Shown piece after piece: positions 42,186 through 51,301 of a stretch of 64,000 nucleotides of DNA. The stretch is from Streptomyces purpureus (lineage in GTDB: Bacteria > Actinomycetota > Actinomycetes > Streptomycetales > Streptomycetaceae). Made by a program: the position numbers and the translations under genes. The notes beneath the pieces are model-generated. The model was not told the DNA's origin. It saw only the letters and a list, made by a program, of their open reading frames with translations, and did no database searches. The stretch covers positions 1-64,000 of the forward strand of contig NZ_BMQQ01000024.1 of NCBI RefSeq assembly GCF_014648195.1, in the 5' to 3' direction. The stretch's first letter is position 1, and the number at the start of each line of letters is the position of its first letter.

Positions 42186-42217
42186 GGGCGCACCGGCCCG
42201 ACAGCACCGGTGCGCCC
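42186..42217 (+). terminator. Terminator of the allB-alc operon
   Basis: 11-bp stem GGGCGCACCGG (42186-42196) with 42207-42217, extended by GCGC outside; ACTTTC follows. 24 nt after the stop. Confidence 0.75.
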
Positions 42218-42357
42218 CGCGCGACTTTCACCGTTCGGCGCGTACCCCGGGCGCTGGCGGGTGTCGGACGGCGACCCGGCCGCAGGGCGATGACTTTTCC
42301 CGAGCGGTGGAGTCGGAGCTTGTGAGACACGATGGACCGGAGAGAAAGGCACCTGTC

Positions 42358-42972
42358 ATGGCCAAGCTCACCCTCACCCAGTTCCTCTCGCTCGACGGCG
42401 TCTACCAGGCACCCGGCGGCCCGGACGAGGACCCCAGCGGCGGGTTCGACCAGGGCGGCTGGACCGTGCCGTACGCGGACGACGACTTCGGCGCCTTCAT
42501 GGACGACGTCTTCTCGCGGCCCGCCGCCTTCCTGCTCGGCCGCCGCACGTACGAGATCTTCGCGAGCTACTGGCCCAGGATGACCGACCCCGACGACCCG
42601 ATCGCCTCCAAGCTCAACTCCCTGCCCAAATACGTCGCGTCCACCACCCTGAGCTCGGCGGACTGGGCGGGCACCACGGTCCTCGGCGGGGACCTCGTCA
42701 AGGAGATCTGGGCGCTCAAGGAGCGCACCACCGACGGCGAGGTGCAGATGCACGGCAGCGGCGGCCTCGCCCAGTCCCTGATGGCGCACGACCTCATCGA
42801 CACGCTGCATCTGCTGGTCTTCCCCGTCGTCCTGGGCAAGGGGCGCCGGCTGTTCGCCGAGGGCACGCAGCCGACCGCGTTCCGGCACACCGACGCCAGG
42901 ACCACCGGTTCCGGCATCGCCGTCCACACCTACGAACTGGCGGGCCGGCCCGCGTACGGCTCCTACGTGTAG
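42358..42972 (+). CDS. Dihydrofolate-reductase-like (RibD C-terminal) protein
   Basis: 204 residues. AKLTLTQFLSLDGVYQAPGG, FLLGRRTYEIFASYWP, KYVASTTLSSADWAGTTVL, GSGGLAQSLMAHDLIDTL and the end LHLLVFPVVLGKGRRLF are typical of the RibD_C/YyaP group. The group uses an NADPH-binding DHFR fold, often with no known substrate. ATG with AGAAAGG upstream. Confidence 0.86.
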   Translation: MAKLTLTQFLSLDGVYQAPGGPDEDPSGGFDQGGWTVPYADDDFGAFMDDVFSRPAAFLLGRRTYEIFASYWPRMTDPDDPIASKLNSLPKYVASTTLSSADWAGTTVLGGDLVKEIWALKERTTDGEVQMHGSGGLAQSLMAHDLIDTLHLLVFPVVLGKGRRLFAEGTQPTAFRHTDARTTGSGIAVHTYELAGRPAYGSYV

Positions 42973-43071
42973 GAAACATCTGGCGCCCCGACCACGCCGC
43001 GGGTACGGTGATCGTCCCCGTGCGAGCCGCCGAAGTCTCCACCTCTTCCGACGTGTTGGAGCAGGCCCGCC

Positions 43072-43992
43072 GTGTCCACGATCGCCGCGTCCGTACCGCT
43101 GCCCGCCCCCCGCCGGGCCTGGCTCACCGACCTGCCCGTCCTGCTCGTCGCGGTCGTCTGGGGCGCCAGCTATCTGGCCGCCAAGGGCATCACGACCACC
43201 CACACCGTCGTCGCCGTCCTCGTGCTGCGCTTCGCCGTGGTCCTGCCCGTCCTCGTGGCGGCCGGGTGGCGACGGCTGCGCGCCCTCAGCGCCGCGCAGT
43301 GGCGCGGGGCGGGACTGCTCGGGCTCGTCCTCAGCGGGATCTTCCTCCTGGAGACGTACGGCGTCGTCCACACCTCGGCCACCAACGCCGGGCTCATCAT
43401 CAGCCTCACGATGATCTTCACACCGCTGGCCGAGGCCGCGGTGACCGGCGTCCGGCCGCCCCGTGCCTTCCTCGCCGCGGCCGCGCTCTCGGTCGCCGGA
43501 GTCGTGCTGCTCACCCAGGGCGGCGGGTTCACCACCCCCTCGCTCGGCGACCTGCTGATCCTGCTGGCCGCCGTCGCGCGTACGGCGCACGTCCTCGCCA
43601 TGTCCCGGATCAAGGCCGTCCAGGGCGCCGACGCCCTCTCCCTGACCACCGTCCAGCTCGGCGGCGCGGTCGCCGTCTTCGCGCTGCTCGCCGCCGTCCC
43701 CGGCACCGGCGCCTCGCCGTGGGCGGTGGCCGTCGGCTTCGGCCCCCGTGAGTGGGCCGGGCTGCTCTTCCTCTCCGTCTTCTGCACGCTCTTCGCCTTC
43801 TTCGTACAGATGTGGGCCGTGCGCCGCACCTCGCCCTCCCGGGTCAGCCTGCTGCTCGGCACCGAACCGCTGTGGGCGGCGGCCGTCGGCATCGCCCTCG
43901 GCGGCGAACACCTCGGCGCCGTCGGCCTGTTCGGCGCGGTGCTCGTCCTCGCCGGCACCAGCTGGGGCCGCCGGGCCGCCGCCACCGCCTAG
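43072..43992 (+). CDS. EamA/DMT-family transporter
   Basis: 306 residues, about ten transmembrane helices in two EamA repeats. First repeat LVAVVWGASYLAAKGI and LLGLVLSGIFLLETYGVVHT; second repeat with VSLLLGTEPLWAAAVGIALGGEHL and FGAVLVLAGTSWGRR. DMT proteins export metabolites such as amino acids. GTG start; GGAGCAGG upstream. Confidence 0.85.
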   Translation: MSTIAASVPLPAPRRAWLTDLPVLLVAVVWGASYLAAKGITTTHTVVAVLVLRFAVVLPVLVAAGWRRLRALSAAQWRGAGLLGLVLSGIFLLETYGVVHTSATNAGLIISLTMIFTPLAEAAVTGVRPPRAFLAAAALSVAGVVLLTQGGGFTTPSLGDLLILLAAVARTAHVLAMSRIKAVQGADALSLTTVQLGGAVAVFALLAAVPGTGASPWAVAVGFGPREWAGLLFLSVFCTLFAFFVQMWAVRRTSPSRVSLLLGTEPLWAAAVGIALGGEHLGAVGLFGAVLVLAGTSWGRRAAATA

Positions 43993-44005
43993 CGACCCCG
44001 CGACC

Positions 44006-44227
44006 TCAGGCCTTCGAGGACCGGTCGGCGATCATCAGCATGGCGAAGCCGAGCACCGCGAGCACGATGTGCGCGAAGAGTTCACGGCCCTGGAGGAAAC
44101 CGATGTGGTCGGTGAGGAAGCGGGTGAAACCGAAGATCGAGAACCATCCGTCGGTCAGCTCCCGCAGCACCCCGGCACCGCCCACGATCAGCAGCGCCAT
44201 GCCCACGAGCTCCAGAATCTTCTTCAT
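44006..44227 (-). CDS. Small membrane protein, 73 aa
   Basis: Two hydrophobic segments (about 5-22, LELVGMALLIVGGAGVLREL, and 50-66, HIVLAVLGFAMLMIA) with a short loop containing GWFSIFGFTRFLTDHIGF. Not recognised. Only 13 bp separate it from the convergent EamA gene. Starts with ATG and faces the histidine-kinase promoter 156 bp away. Confidence 0.65.
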   Translation of the reverse strand: MKKILELVGMALLIVGGAGVLRELTDGWFSIFGFTRFLTDHIGFLQGRELFAHIVLAVLGFAMLMIADRSSKA

Positions 44228-44383
44228 GGACCGAGCGTGATCCACCGCGACCGGCCCGCGCGTCCTGCCTCGGAATGCGGCGCCGGGCCGAAAGTATCCG
44301 CTGCCGGTGGCCGTGTACGACTTTGGTAGCTTCCCGCCGCCACGAGCCCGCCGGACGCCCCCCGCCTGCGTAACTTTGTCGAC

Positions 44384-45625
44384 ATGACGCGTACGGAATA
44401 CCCCTGGCTGCTCCCCTCGGCCATGGCGGACCCCCTCGACCCCGAACTGCCGGGGGACCGGGCCGGCGGACGCGGCCGAAGCCGCCCGCGCCGGACCGTA
44501 CGCGACTGGATCGTCGACACCGTCGGGTTCGTCCTCGCCGCCTTCATCGGGCTGCTCTCCGTCGAGGCCAGCGAGCAGTACGGCAACTCGGACGTGATCA
44601 CCTTCGCCGACCAGCTCGTCGGCGCCGCCGCCTGCTGCGCCCTGTGGCTGCGCCGCCGCTGGCCCGTCGGTCTCGCCCTGATCCTCTCCGTGACCCAAAC
44701 GATCGCCCCCTCGACCGGCGGCGCCCTCCTCGTCGCCCTCTTCGGCGTCGCCGTGCACCGGCCGTTCAAGCAGGTCGCGCTCGTCACCTCGGCAGCCCTG
44801 GCGAGCGGCGTCGTCCAGGTCTTCGTCCGGCCCGACCCGACCGTCCACCCGGTCCTCGGCGTCGTCATCGCCGTCCTGCTCGTCCTGCTGGTCACCGGCT
44901 GGGGAATGCTCGTACGCGCCCGGCGCCAGCTCGTCGTCGCGCTGCGCGAACGGGCCCGCCGCGCCGAGGCCGAGGCGGAGCTCCGCGCCCAGCAGGCCCA
45001 GCGCGCCGCCCGCGAGGCCATCGCCAGGGAGATGCACGACGTCCTCGCCCACCGCCTCACCCTCCTCAGCGTGCACGCCGGCGCCCTGGAGTTCCGGCCC
45101 GACGCCCCCACCGCCGAGATCGCCCGCGCCGCCGGAGTGATCCGCGACAGCGCCCACGAGGCCCTCCAGGACCTCCGCGAGATCATCGGCGTGCTGCGCG
45201 CCCCCGGCGACCAGGGCGAGGGCGACCGGCCGCAGCCCACCCTCGCCACCCTCGACGCGCTGATCTCCGAATCCCGGCAGGCCGGCATGACCGTCGCCCT
45301 CGACAACACCGTCGGCGACCCGGCCACCGTCCCCGCCGCCACCGGCCGCACGGTCTACCGCATCGCCCAGGAGGGCCTCACCAACGCCCGTAAACACGCC
45401 CCCGGCACCGAGGTGACCGTCACCGTACGCGGCCGGCCCGGCGAGGGGCTCACCGTCGGCGTCCACAACCCCGCGCCCACCGGCCCCGTGCCCCACGTCC
45501 CGGGGTCGGGCCAGGGCCTGATCGGGCTGACCGAGCGCGCCACCCTCGCCGGTGGCCGGATGGACCACGGCGCCGCCCCCGACGGCGGGTTCGCACTCCA
45601 CGCCTGGCTACCGTGGCCGTCATGA
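44384..45625 (+). CDS. Sensor histidine kinase (DesK/NarL class)
   Basis: 413 residues. Transmembrane region about 38-185, then HisKA_3 REAIAREMHDVLAHRLTLLS with phospho-His, HATPase TVYRIAQEGLTNARKHAPGT and GSGQGLIGLTERATLAGG. A TAACTT box 7 nt before the ATG points to a leaderless mRNA. ATGA overlap with its response regulator. Confidence 0.92.
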   Translation: MTRTEYPWLLPSAMADPLDPELPGDRAGGRGRSRPRRTVRDWIVDTVGFVLAAFIGLLSVEASEQYGNSDVITFADQLVGAAACCALWLRRRWPVGLALILSVTQTIAPSTGGALLVALFGVAVHRPFKQVALVTSAALASGVVQVFVRPDPTVHPVLGVVIAVLLVLLVTGWGMLVRARRQLVVALRERARRAEAEAELRAQQAQRAAREAIAREMHDVLAHRLTLLSVHAGALEFRPDAPTAEIARAAGVIRDSAHEALQDLREIIGVLRAPGDQGEGDRPQPTLATLDALISESRQAGMTVALDNTVGDPATVPAATGRTVYRIAQEGLTNARKHAPGTEVTVTVRGRPGEGLTVGVHNPAPTGPVPHVPGSGQGLIGLTERATLAGGRMDHGAAPDGGFALHAWLPWPS

Positions 45626-46290
45626 CGATCCGGCTGCTCATCATCGACGACGACCCGCTGGTCCGGGCGGGCCTCTCCTTCATGCTCGGGGGCGCCGAGG
45701 ACATCGAGATCGTCGGCGAGGGCTCCGACGGCGCCGAGGTCCCGGAGCTCGTCGCCGCCCACGCCCCCGACGTCGTCCTGATGGACATCCGGATGCCGCG
45801 GGTCGACGGACTGACCGCCACCGAACGGCTGCGGGCCCGGCCCGATGCCCCCGACGTCGTCGTGCTCACCACCTTCCACGCCGACGAGCAGGTCCTGCGC
45901 GCGCTGCGGGCAGGCGCGGCGGGGTTCGTCCTCAAGGACACCGCCCCGGCCGACATCGTGGCGTCCGTACGGCGCGTGGCGGCCGGCGACCCGGTCCTGT
46001 CGCCCGCCGTCACCCGGCAGTTGATGACCCATGTCGCCGACACCGCCGAGCACCCCCGCAGGGCCGCCGCCGGCGTCCGGCTCGCCGAACTCGCCCAGCG
46101 GGAGCGGGAGGTGGCCGTCGCCGTGGGCCAGGGCCGGTCCAACGCCGAGATCGCCTCGGCCCTTTACATGAGCGTGCCGACCGTCAAGACCCATGTCTCG
46201 CGCATCCTCGCCAAGCTCGGCCTCAACAACCGCGTCCAGATCGCGCTGCTCGTCCATGACGCGGGCCTGCTCGACGACGAGAGCGCGTGA
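45622..46290 (+). CDS. NarL/LuxR-type response regulator
   Basis: 222 residues. Receiver: LLIIDDDPLVRAGLSFML, phospho-Asp in PDVVLMDIRMPRVDG, Thr in VVVLTTFH, Lys in FVLKDTAPADIV. HTH: ELAQREREVAVAVGQGRSNA and MSVPTVKTHVSRILAKLGL. Paired with the kinase just upstream; targets unknown. Confidence 0.93.
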   Translation: MTIRLLIIDDDPLVRAGLSFMLGGAEDIEIVGEGSDGAEVPELVAAHAPDVVLMDIRMPRVDGLTATERLRARPDAPDVVVLTTFHADEQVLRALRAGAAGFVLKDTAPADIVASVRRVAAGDPVLSPAVTRQLMTHVADTAEHPRRAAAGVRLAELAQREREVAVAVGQGRSNAEIASALYMSVPTVKTHVSRILAKLGLNNRVQIALLVHDAGLLDDESA

Positions 46291-46385
46291 GGCGGCCCGG
46301 GCCGGCCCGGGCCCCGTCGTCGATCTGAAGGCGCGCGGCGGCGGGTCGACCGCGGACCCCCACCCGTGACCCCGACCCGTGACCG

Positions 46386-47420
46386 TCAGCCGGTGACCTT
46401 GCCGACCGCCGGCCCGGCGTCCGCCCGTACCTCCGTGATCGGCACCGGGCGGCGGTCGCGGCGCGAGCGCTCGCACGCCTCGGCGATCCGCAGCGCGGTG
46501 AGGGCCTCGCGCCCGTCGCAGGGGTTGGCCGCCTGGCCGCGCACGAGCCGGACGAAGGTGTCCAGCTCCGCCTCGTACGCGGGGGCGAACCGCTCCAGGA
46601 AGCCCGGCCAGGGCTTGTCGGCGGGCGCGGGCCCCAGCGGTTCGACGGAGGTGAGCGGGGTGCGGTCGTCCAGCCCGACGGCGATCTGGTCCAGCTCCCC
46701 GGCCAGCTCCATCCGTACGTCGTACCCCGCGCCGTTGCAGCGGGTCGCCGTCGCCGTGGCGAGCGTGCCGTCGTCGAGGGTGAGCAGGACGGCGGCGGTG
46801 TCCACGTCGCCGCTCTCGCGGAACATCGCCGGGCCGGCGTCCGAGCCGGCCGCGTACACCTCGGTGACCTCGCGGCCGGTCACCCAGCGCAGGATGTCGA
46901 AGTCGTGGACCAGGCAGTCCCGGTACAGGCCGCCCGAGAGCGGCAGATAGGCCGCGGGCGGCGGCGCCGGGTCGGAGGTGGCGGCGCGGACGGTGTGCAG
47001 CCGCCCGAGCCGGCCCGACCGTACGGCCTCACGGGCGGCCCGGTAACCGGCGTCGAACCGGCGCATGAAACCGAGCTGGAGCTCGGTGCCCGCCGCCTCC
47101 ACCGCCGCCAGCGCGCCGAGGGTGCCGGGCAGGTCGAGGGCGATCGGCTTCTCGCAGAAGGCCGGCAGCCCGGCGCGGGCGGCGCGGGCGATGAGCTCGG
47201 CGTGCGCCGCGGTCGCCGAGGTGATCACGACGGCGTCCAGGCCGTCGGCGAAGAGCGCGTCGACGCCCGGCGCCACGTCCACACCAAGGGTTTCGGCGAC
47301 CCGCGCCGCGCGGGCCGTGTCCGCGTCCGCCACCACCAGCGACTCCACCGCCTCATGACGGCTGAGAACGCCCGCGTGGAAAGTTCCGATACGTCCCGTT
47401 CCGATCAGTCCGATGCGCAT
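46386..47420 (-). CDS. Gfo/Idh/MocA-family sugar or inositol dehydrogenase
   Basis: 344 residues. NAD-binding RIGLIGTGRIGTFHAG at the start, catalytic EKPIAL (Lys), then GGLYRDCLVHDFDILRWVTG with the conserved D-x3-H region (catalytic His in VHDFD). The C-terminal alpha/beta domain closes with ALTALRIAEACERS. Resembles inositol 2-dehydrogenase. Divergent from the GntR gene, sharing the TTGTC-N2-GACAA operator. ATG at 47420 follows GGGG; an ATG at 47450 is possible. Probably oxidises the sugar imported by the transporter at 48414-51267. Confidence 0.87.
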   Translation of the reverse strand: MRIGLIGTGRIGTFHAGVLSRHEAVESLVVADADTARAARVAETLGVDVAPGVDALFADGLDAVVITSATAAHAELIARAARAGLPAFCEKPIALDLPGTLGALAAVEAAGTELQLGFMRRFDAGYRAAREAVRSGRLGRLHTVRAATSDPAPPPAAYLPLSGGLYRDCLVHDFDILRWVTGREVTEVYAAGSDAGPAMFRESGDVDTAAVLLTLDDGTLATATATRCNGAGYDVRMELAGELDQIAVGLDDRTPLTSVEPLGPAPADKPWPGFLERFAPAYEAELDTFVRLVRGQAANPCDGREALTALRIAEACERSRRDRRPVPITEVRADAGPAVGKVTG

Positions 47421-47459
47421 GGCCCCAAGGTGGTGCCGAGCAGTCGTCATGTCAAGAGT

Positions 47460-47471
47460 TTGTCCTGACAA
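47460..47471. promoter_or_regulatory. GntR-type operator between the dehydrogenase and gntR genes
   Basis: TTGTCCTGACAA: perfect TTGTC/GACAA arms with 2-nt centre. Fits the size of GntR/HutC sites. A second copy lies before the ABC transporter. Confidence 0.65.
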
Positions 47472-47485
47472 TCGAACTTCACGAC

Positions 47486-47514
47486 TTCCCGTCAACATGC
47501 GCGGCGACTAGGCT
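47486..47514 (+). promoter_or_regulatory. Promoter of the gntR gene (leaderless)
   Basis: TTCCCG (47486-47491), 17-nt spacer, TAGGCT (47509-47514), then 6 nt to the GTG. Transcription should begin at or next to the start codon. Confidence 0.5.
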
Positions 47515-47520
47515 CGGCCC

Positions 47521-48273
47521 GTGCCCCAGCAGCCGCAGCCGCTTCCCCTCCGCGTGGACCGTACGAGCCCCGTCCCGCTCTACTTCCAGCTGGCCCAGCA
47601 GCTGGAGGCGGCCATCGAGACCGGGGCCCTGACCCCCGGCACCCTGCTCGGCAACGAGATCGACCTCGCGGGCCGGCTCGGCCTGTCCCGGCCCACCGTC
47701 CGCCAGGCGATCCAGTCCCTGGTCGACAAGGGCCTGCTGGTGCGCCGCCGTGGCGTCGGCACCCAGGTCGTCCACAGCCAGGTCAAGCGCCCCCTGGAGC
47801 TCAGCAGCCTCTACGACGACCTGGAGGCGGCCGGCCAGCGGCCCGCCACGATCGTCCTGGCCAACCGGATCGAACCGGCCACCGCGCCGGTCGCCGCCGC
47901 GCTCGGCATCCCCCAGGGCAGCGACGTGCGGTACGTCGAGCGGCTGCGCTGCGCGCATGACGAGCCCATGGCCCGGCTGCGCAACCACCTCCCGGCCGCC
48001 CTGCTCGACCTGGACACCGAGCTCCTGGAGGCGACCGGCCTGTACCGGCTGATGCGCGACGCCGGCATCACCCTGCACAGCGCGCGGCAGACCGTCGGCG
48101 CCCGCGCCGCGACCCCCGCCGAGGCCGAGCTGCTCACCGAGAAGGAGGGTGCGCCGCTGCTGACCATGGAGCGCACCACCTTCGACGACACCGGGCGGGC
48201 CGTCGAGTTCGGCTCGCACGTCTACCGGGCCTCGCGCTACTCCTTCGAGTTCCAGCTTCTGGTCCGACCGTAG
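47521..48273 (+). CDS. GntR-family regulator (HutC subfamily)
   Basis: 250 residues. HTH about 18-85: VPLYFQLAQQLEAAIETGAL, LAGRLGLSRPTVRQAIQSLV, GLLVRRRGVGTQVV. UTRA domain after it with GSDVRYVERLRCAHDEPMA and APLLTMERTTFDDTG, closing VEFGSHVYRASRYSFEFQL. HutC-type UTRA domains sense sugars or other small ligands. Likely represses the adjoining sugar genes. Confidence 0.93.
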   Translation: MPQQPQPLPLRVDRTSPVPLYFQLAQQLEAAIETGALTPGTLLGNEIDLAGRLGLSRPTVRQAIQSLVDKGLLVRRRGVGTQVVHSQVKRPLELSSLYDDLEAAGQRPATIVLANRIEPATAPVAAALGIPQGSDVRYVERLRCAHDEPMARLRNHLPAALLDLDTELLEATGLYRLMRDAGITLHSARQTVGARAATPAEAELLTEKEGAPLLTMERTTFDDTGRAVEFGSHVYRASRYSFEFQLLVRP

Positions 48274-48293
48274 GTTTCGGTCAGACCGTAAGA

Positions 48294-48305
48294 ATGTTCT
48301 GACAA
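48294..48305. promoter_or_regulatory. GntR-type operator before the sugar ABC operon
   Basis: ATGTTCTGACAA; the GACAA arm and CT centre match the first site, the other arm TGTT is degenerate. Lies just upstream of the -35 of the promoter at 48311-48339. Confidence 0.5.
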
Positions 48306-48310
48306 ATGCA

Positions 48311-48339
48311 TTGACGCGTTCGCATCAGAGTCGTAGAAC
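48311..48339 (+). promoter_or_regulatory. Promoter of the sugar ABC operon
   Basis: TTGACG (48311-48316), 17-nt spacer, TAGAAC (48334-48339). About 75 nt before the substrate-binding-protein GTG. Confidence 0.6.
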
Positions 48340-48413
48340 CGGAACGGCATGACCGATACTGCAGTGCACACAGCAGGGCAAGCGGGACAGCGGAACAGCA
48401 GGAGGGGCGCGTC

Positions 48414-49430
48414 GTGACCAACGCTCGGACAGGGGTACGTGCGATCGGCGCGGTACTGGCGGCGACACTGCTCGCGGCCGGACTGACGGCCTGCAGCAGC
48501 ACCGGAGGCAAGCGCGCCGAGGACGCCCGCAAGGCGGCCGCCGCCGAAGGCCGGGCCGCGGTGAACACCCCACGCTGGACCTTCGCGATGGTCACCCACT
48601 CGGGCGACGGCGACACCTTCTGGGACATCGTCCAGAACGGCGCCAAGCAGGCCGCCGTCAAGGACAACATCAACTTCCTCTACTCGCACAGCGACGAGGC
48701 CAAGGAACAGGCCCAGCTGATCGACGCGGCCGTCGACAAGAAGGTCGACGGACTGATCGTCACCCTCGCCAAGCCGGACGCCATGAAGGCCGCCGTAGCC
48801 CGCGCCGTCAAGGCCGGCATTCCGGTGATCACCGTCAACTCCGGCTCCGAACAGTCCAAGGCCTTCGGGGCGCTCACCCACATCGGCCAGGACGAGACCG
48901 TCGCCGGTGAGGCGGTCGGCGACGAGCTCGACGAGCGCGGCCGGAAGAAGGCGCTGTGCGTCCTGCACGAGCAGGGCAACGTCGGCCACGAACAGCGCTG
49001 CGCCGGAGTGAAGAAGACCTTCGGCGGAGAGCTCCAGAACCTCTACGTCGACGGCACCAACATGCCCGACGTGAAGGCCTCCATCGAGGCCAAACTCCAG
49101 GCCGACCCGGCCATCGACGCCGTCGTCACCCTCGGCGCGCCCTTCGCGGACGCCGCCGTCCAGGCCAGGAAGACCGCAGGCAGCAAGGCCGAGATCGACA
49201 CCTTCGACCTCAACGCCAAGGTCGCCGCCGCCCTGAGCGCCGGCACGCTCGGCTTCGCCGTCGACCAGCAGCCCTACCTCCAGGGCTACCAGGCCGTGGA
49301 CCTGCTCTGGCTCTACCGCTACAACGCCGACGTCCTCGGCGGCGGCCGCCCCGTGCTGACCGGCCCGCAGATCATCAACGACAAGGACGCGGCCAAGCTC
49401 CAGGAGTACGCGGAGCGGGGGACCCGATGA
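48414..49430 (+). CDS. Sugar ABC transporter substrate-binding lipoprotein (RbsB-like)
   Basis: 338 residues. Lipobox LLAAGLTACSS (Cys). Periplasmic-binding fold of the ribose/inositol type: TFAMVTHSGDGDTFWDIVQN, AVDKKVDGLIVTLAKPDAM, GIPVITVNSGSEQSK, AAALSAGTLGFAVDQQPYLQ (short landmarks). GTG with AGGAGGGG upstream. ATGA overlap with the permease. Confidence 0.92.
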   Translation: MTNARTGVRAIGAVLAATLLAAGLTACSSTGGKRAEDARKAAAAEGRAAVNTPRWTFAMVTHSGDGDTFWDIVQNGAKQAAVKDNINFLYSHSDEAKEQAQLIDAAVDKKVDGLIVTLAKPDAMKAAVARAVKAGIPVITVNSGSEQSKAFGALTHIGQDETVAGEAVGDELDERGRKKALCVLHEQGNVGHEQRCAGVKKTFGGELQNLYVDGTNMPDVKASIEAKLQADPAIDAVVTLGAPFADAAVQARKTAGSKAEIDTFDLNAKVAAALSAGTLGFAVDQQPYLQGYQAVDLLWLYRYNADVLGGGRPVLTGPQIINDKDAAKLQEYAERGTR

Positions 49431-50476
49431 GCACCACCGCACCGCCCGCCAAGGACGCCATCGACGAACGGCTCCTGCACACCTCGCCGCTGCGCCGGCT
49501 CCTCGGCCGCCCGGAGCTGGGCTCGGTCGTCGGCGCCGCCGCCGTCTTCCTCTTCTTCTCACTGGTCGCCGACAGCTTCCTGCGCGCCGCCAGTCTCGGC
49601 ACGGTGCTCTACGCCGCCTCCACCATCGGCATCATGGCCGTCCCCGTCGCCCTGCTGATGATCGGCGGCGAGTTCGACCTCTCCGCGGGCGTGATGGTCA
49701 CCAGCGCGGCGCTCGTCTCGTCGATGTTCAGCTTCCAGATGACCGCGAACGTCTGGGTGGGCGTCGGCGTCTCGCTCCTGACCACCCTGGCCTTCGGGTT
49801 CTTCAACGGCTTCATGCTGACCCGCACCAAGCTGCCGAGCTTCATCATCACGCTCGGCACGTTCCTGATGCTGACCGGCCTGAACCTCGGTCTCACCAAG
49901 CTCATCAGCGGCACGGTCTCCACCAAGACCATCGCCGACATGGAGGGCTTCACCTCCGCCCGATCCCTCTTCGCGTCCGAGCTCGTCCTCGGCGGCGTCG
50001 CCCTCAAGGTCACCATCCTGTGGTGGTTCGCCCTGGTCGCCCTCGCCACCTGGATCCTGCTCCGCACCCGCTTCGGCAACTGGATCTTCGCGGTCGGCGG
50101 CGGCTCCGACGCCGCCCGCGCGGTCGGCGTCCCCGTCGTGAAGACCAAGATCGGCCTCTACATGGGCGTGGCGTTCTGCGCCTGGATCTCCGGCCAGCAC
50201 CTGCTCTTCTCGTTCGACGTCGTGCAGTCCGGCGAGGGCGTCGGCAACGAGCTGATCTACATCATCGCGGCCGTCATCGGCGGCTGCCTGATCACCGGCG
50301 GCTACGGCTCCGCGATCGGCTCCGCCGTCGGCGCCTTCATCTTCGGCATGACCAGCAAGGGCATCGTGTACGCGGAGTGGAACCCGGACTGGTTCAAGTT
50401 CTTCCTCGGAGCCATGCTCCTTCTGGCGACCCTGCTCAACGCCTGGGTCCGCAAGCGCGCGGAGGCGACCGCATGA
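49427..50476 (+). CDS. Sugar ABC transporter permease (RbsC-like)
   Basis: 349 residues, about 8-10 helices. Family landmarks: VPVALLMIGGEFDLSAGVM (the GEFDLSxG motif), GFFNGFMLTRTKLPSFIITLG, FAVGGGSDAARAVGVPV and GGCLITGGYGSAIG. The ATG overlaps the binding-protein stop; the ATPase overlaps its end. Confidence 0.92.
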   Translation: MSTTAPPAKDAIDERLLHTSPLRRLLGRPELGSVVGAAAVFLFFSLVADSFLRAASLGTVLYAASTIGIMAVPVALLMIGGEFDLSAGVMVTSAALVSSMFSFQMTANVWVGVGVSLLTTLAFGFFNGFMLTRTKLPSFIITLGTFLMLTGLNLGLTKLISGTVSTKTIADMEGFTSARSLFASELVLGGVALKVTILWWFALVALATWILLRTRFGNWIFAVGGGSDAARAVGVPVVKTKIGLYMGVAFCAWISGQHLLFSFDVVQSGEGVGNELIYIIAAVIGGCLITGGYGSAIGSAVGAFIFGMTSKGIVYAEWNPDWFKFFLGAMLLLATLLNAWVRKRAEATA

Positions 50477-51267
50477 CCGCCCGGCAGACCCCGCTCGTCG
50501 AACTCGACGGCGTCAGCAAGTACTACGGCAACATCCGCGCCCTCGAAGGGGTCTCCCTGGAGGTCCACGCGGGGGAGATCACCTGTGTGCTCGGCGACAA
50601 CGGCGCCGGCAAGTCCACCCTCATCAAGATCATCGCCGGGCTGCACGGCCACGACGCGGGCACCTTCCGCGTCGAGGGCGAGGAGACCTCCCTCGCCAAC
50701 CCCCGCGACGCCCTCGACCGGGGCATCGCCACGGTCTACCAGGACCTCGCCGTCGTCCCCCTGATGCCGGTCTGGCGCAACTTCTTCCTCGGCTCCGAAC
50801 CGACCAAGGGCGCCGGCCCCTTCAAGCGCCTCGACGTCGACCGCATGCGCCGCACCACCCACGCGGAACTGCTGCGCATGGGGATCGACCTGCGCGACGT
50901 CGACCAGCCGATCGGCACCCTCTCCGGCGGTGAACGCCAGTGCGTGGCGATCGCCCGCGCCGTCCACTTCGGCGCCAAGGTCCTCGTCCTCGACGAGCCG
51001 ACCGCCGCGCTCGGCGTCAAGCAGTCCGGAGTGGTCCTCAAGTACGTGGCCGCCGCCCGCGACGCGGGACTCGGCGTCGTACTGATCACCCACAACCCCC
51101 ACCACGCCTATCTCGTCGGCGACCGCTTCGTCCTGCTCAAGCGCGGCAGCATGTCCGGCAGCCACACCAAGGACTCCATCACCCTGGACGAGCTGACCCG
51201 CCAGATGGCCGGCGGCAGCGAGCTGGAGGACCTGCGCCACGAACTCGAGCGCCCCTCGTCGTCGTGA
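50473..51267 (+). CDS. Sugar ABC transporter ATPase (single-domain RbsA-like)
   Basis: 264 residues with one ATPase domain, not the two of classic RbsA. Walker A LGDNGAGKSTLIKII, signature LSGGERQCVAIARAV, Walker B VLVLDEPTAALGV, switch VVLITHNPHHAY. The FrcA-type single-domain form is common in actinobacteria. ATG overlaps the permease stop. Confidence 0.92.
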   Translation: MTARQTPLVELDGVSKYYGNIRALEGVSLEVHAGEITCVLGDNGAGKSTLIKIIAGLHGHDAGTFRVEGEETSLANPRDALDRGIATVYQDLAVVPLMPVWRNFFLGSEPTKGAGPFKRLDVDRMRRTTHAELLRMGIDLRDVDQPIGTLSGGERQCVAIARAVHFGAKVLVLDEPTAALGVKQSGVVLKYVAAARDAGLGVVLITHNPHHAYLVGDRFVLLKRGSMSGSHTKDSITLDELTRQMAGGSELEDLRHELERPSSS

Positions 51268-51301
51268 CCGGCGCCGGAGGGTACCTGGCAGAATCGAACC
51301 G

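Noticed and set aside
39646..43911. 1421-codon open frame on the minus strand opposite allantoinase, allantoicase and EamA
   Set aside because: Shadow of three well-identified genes; product is low-complexity.
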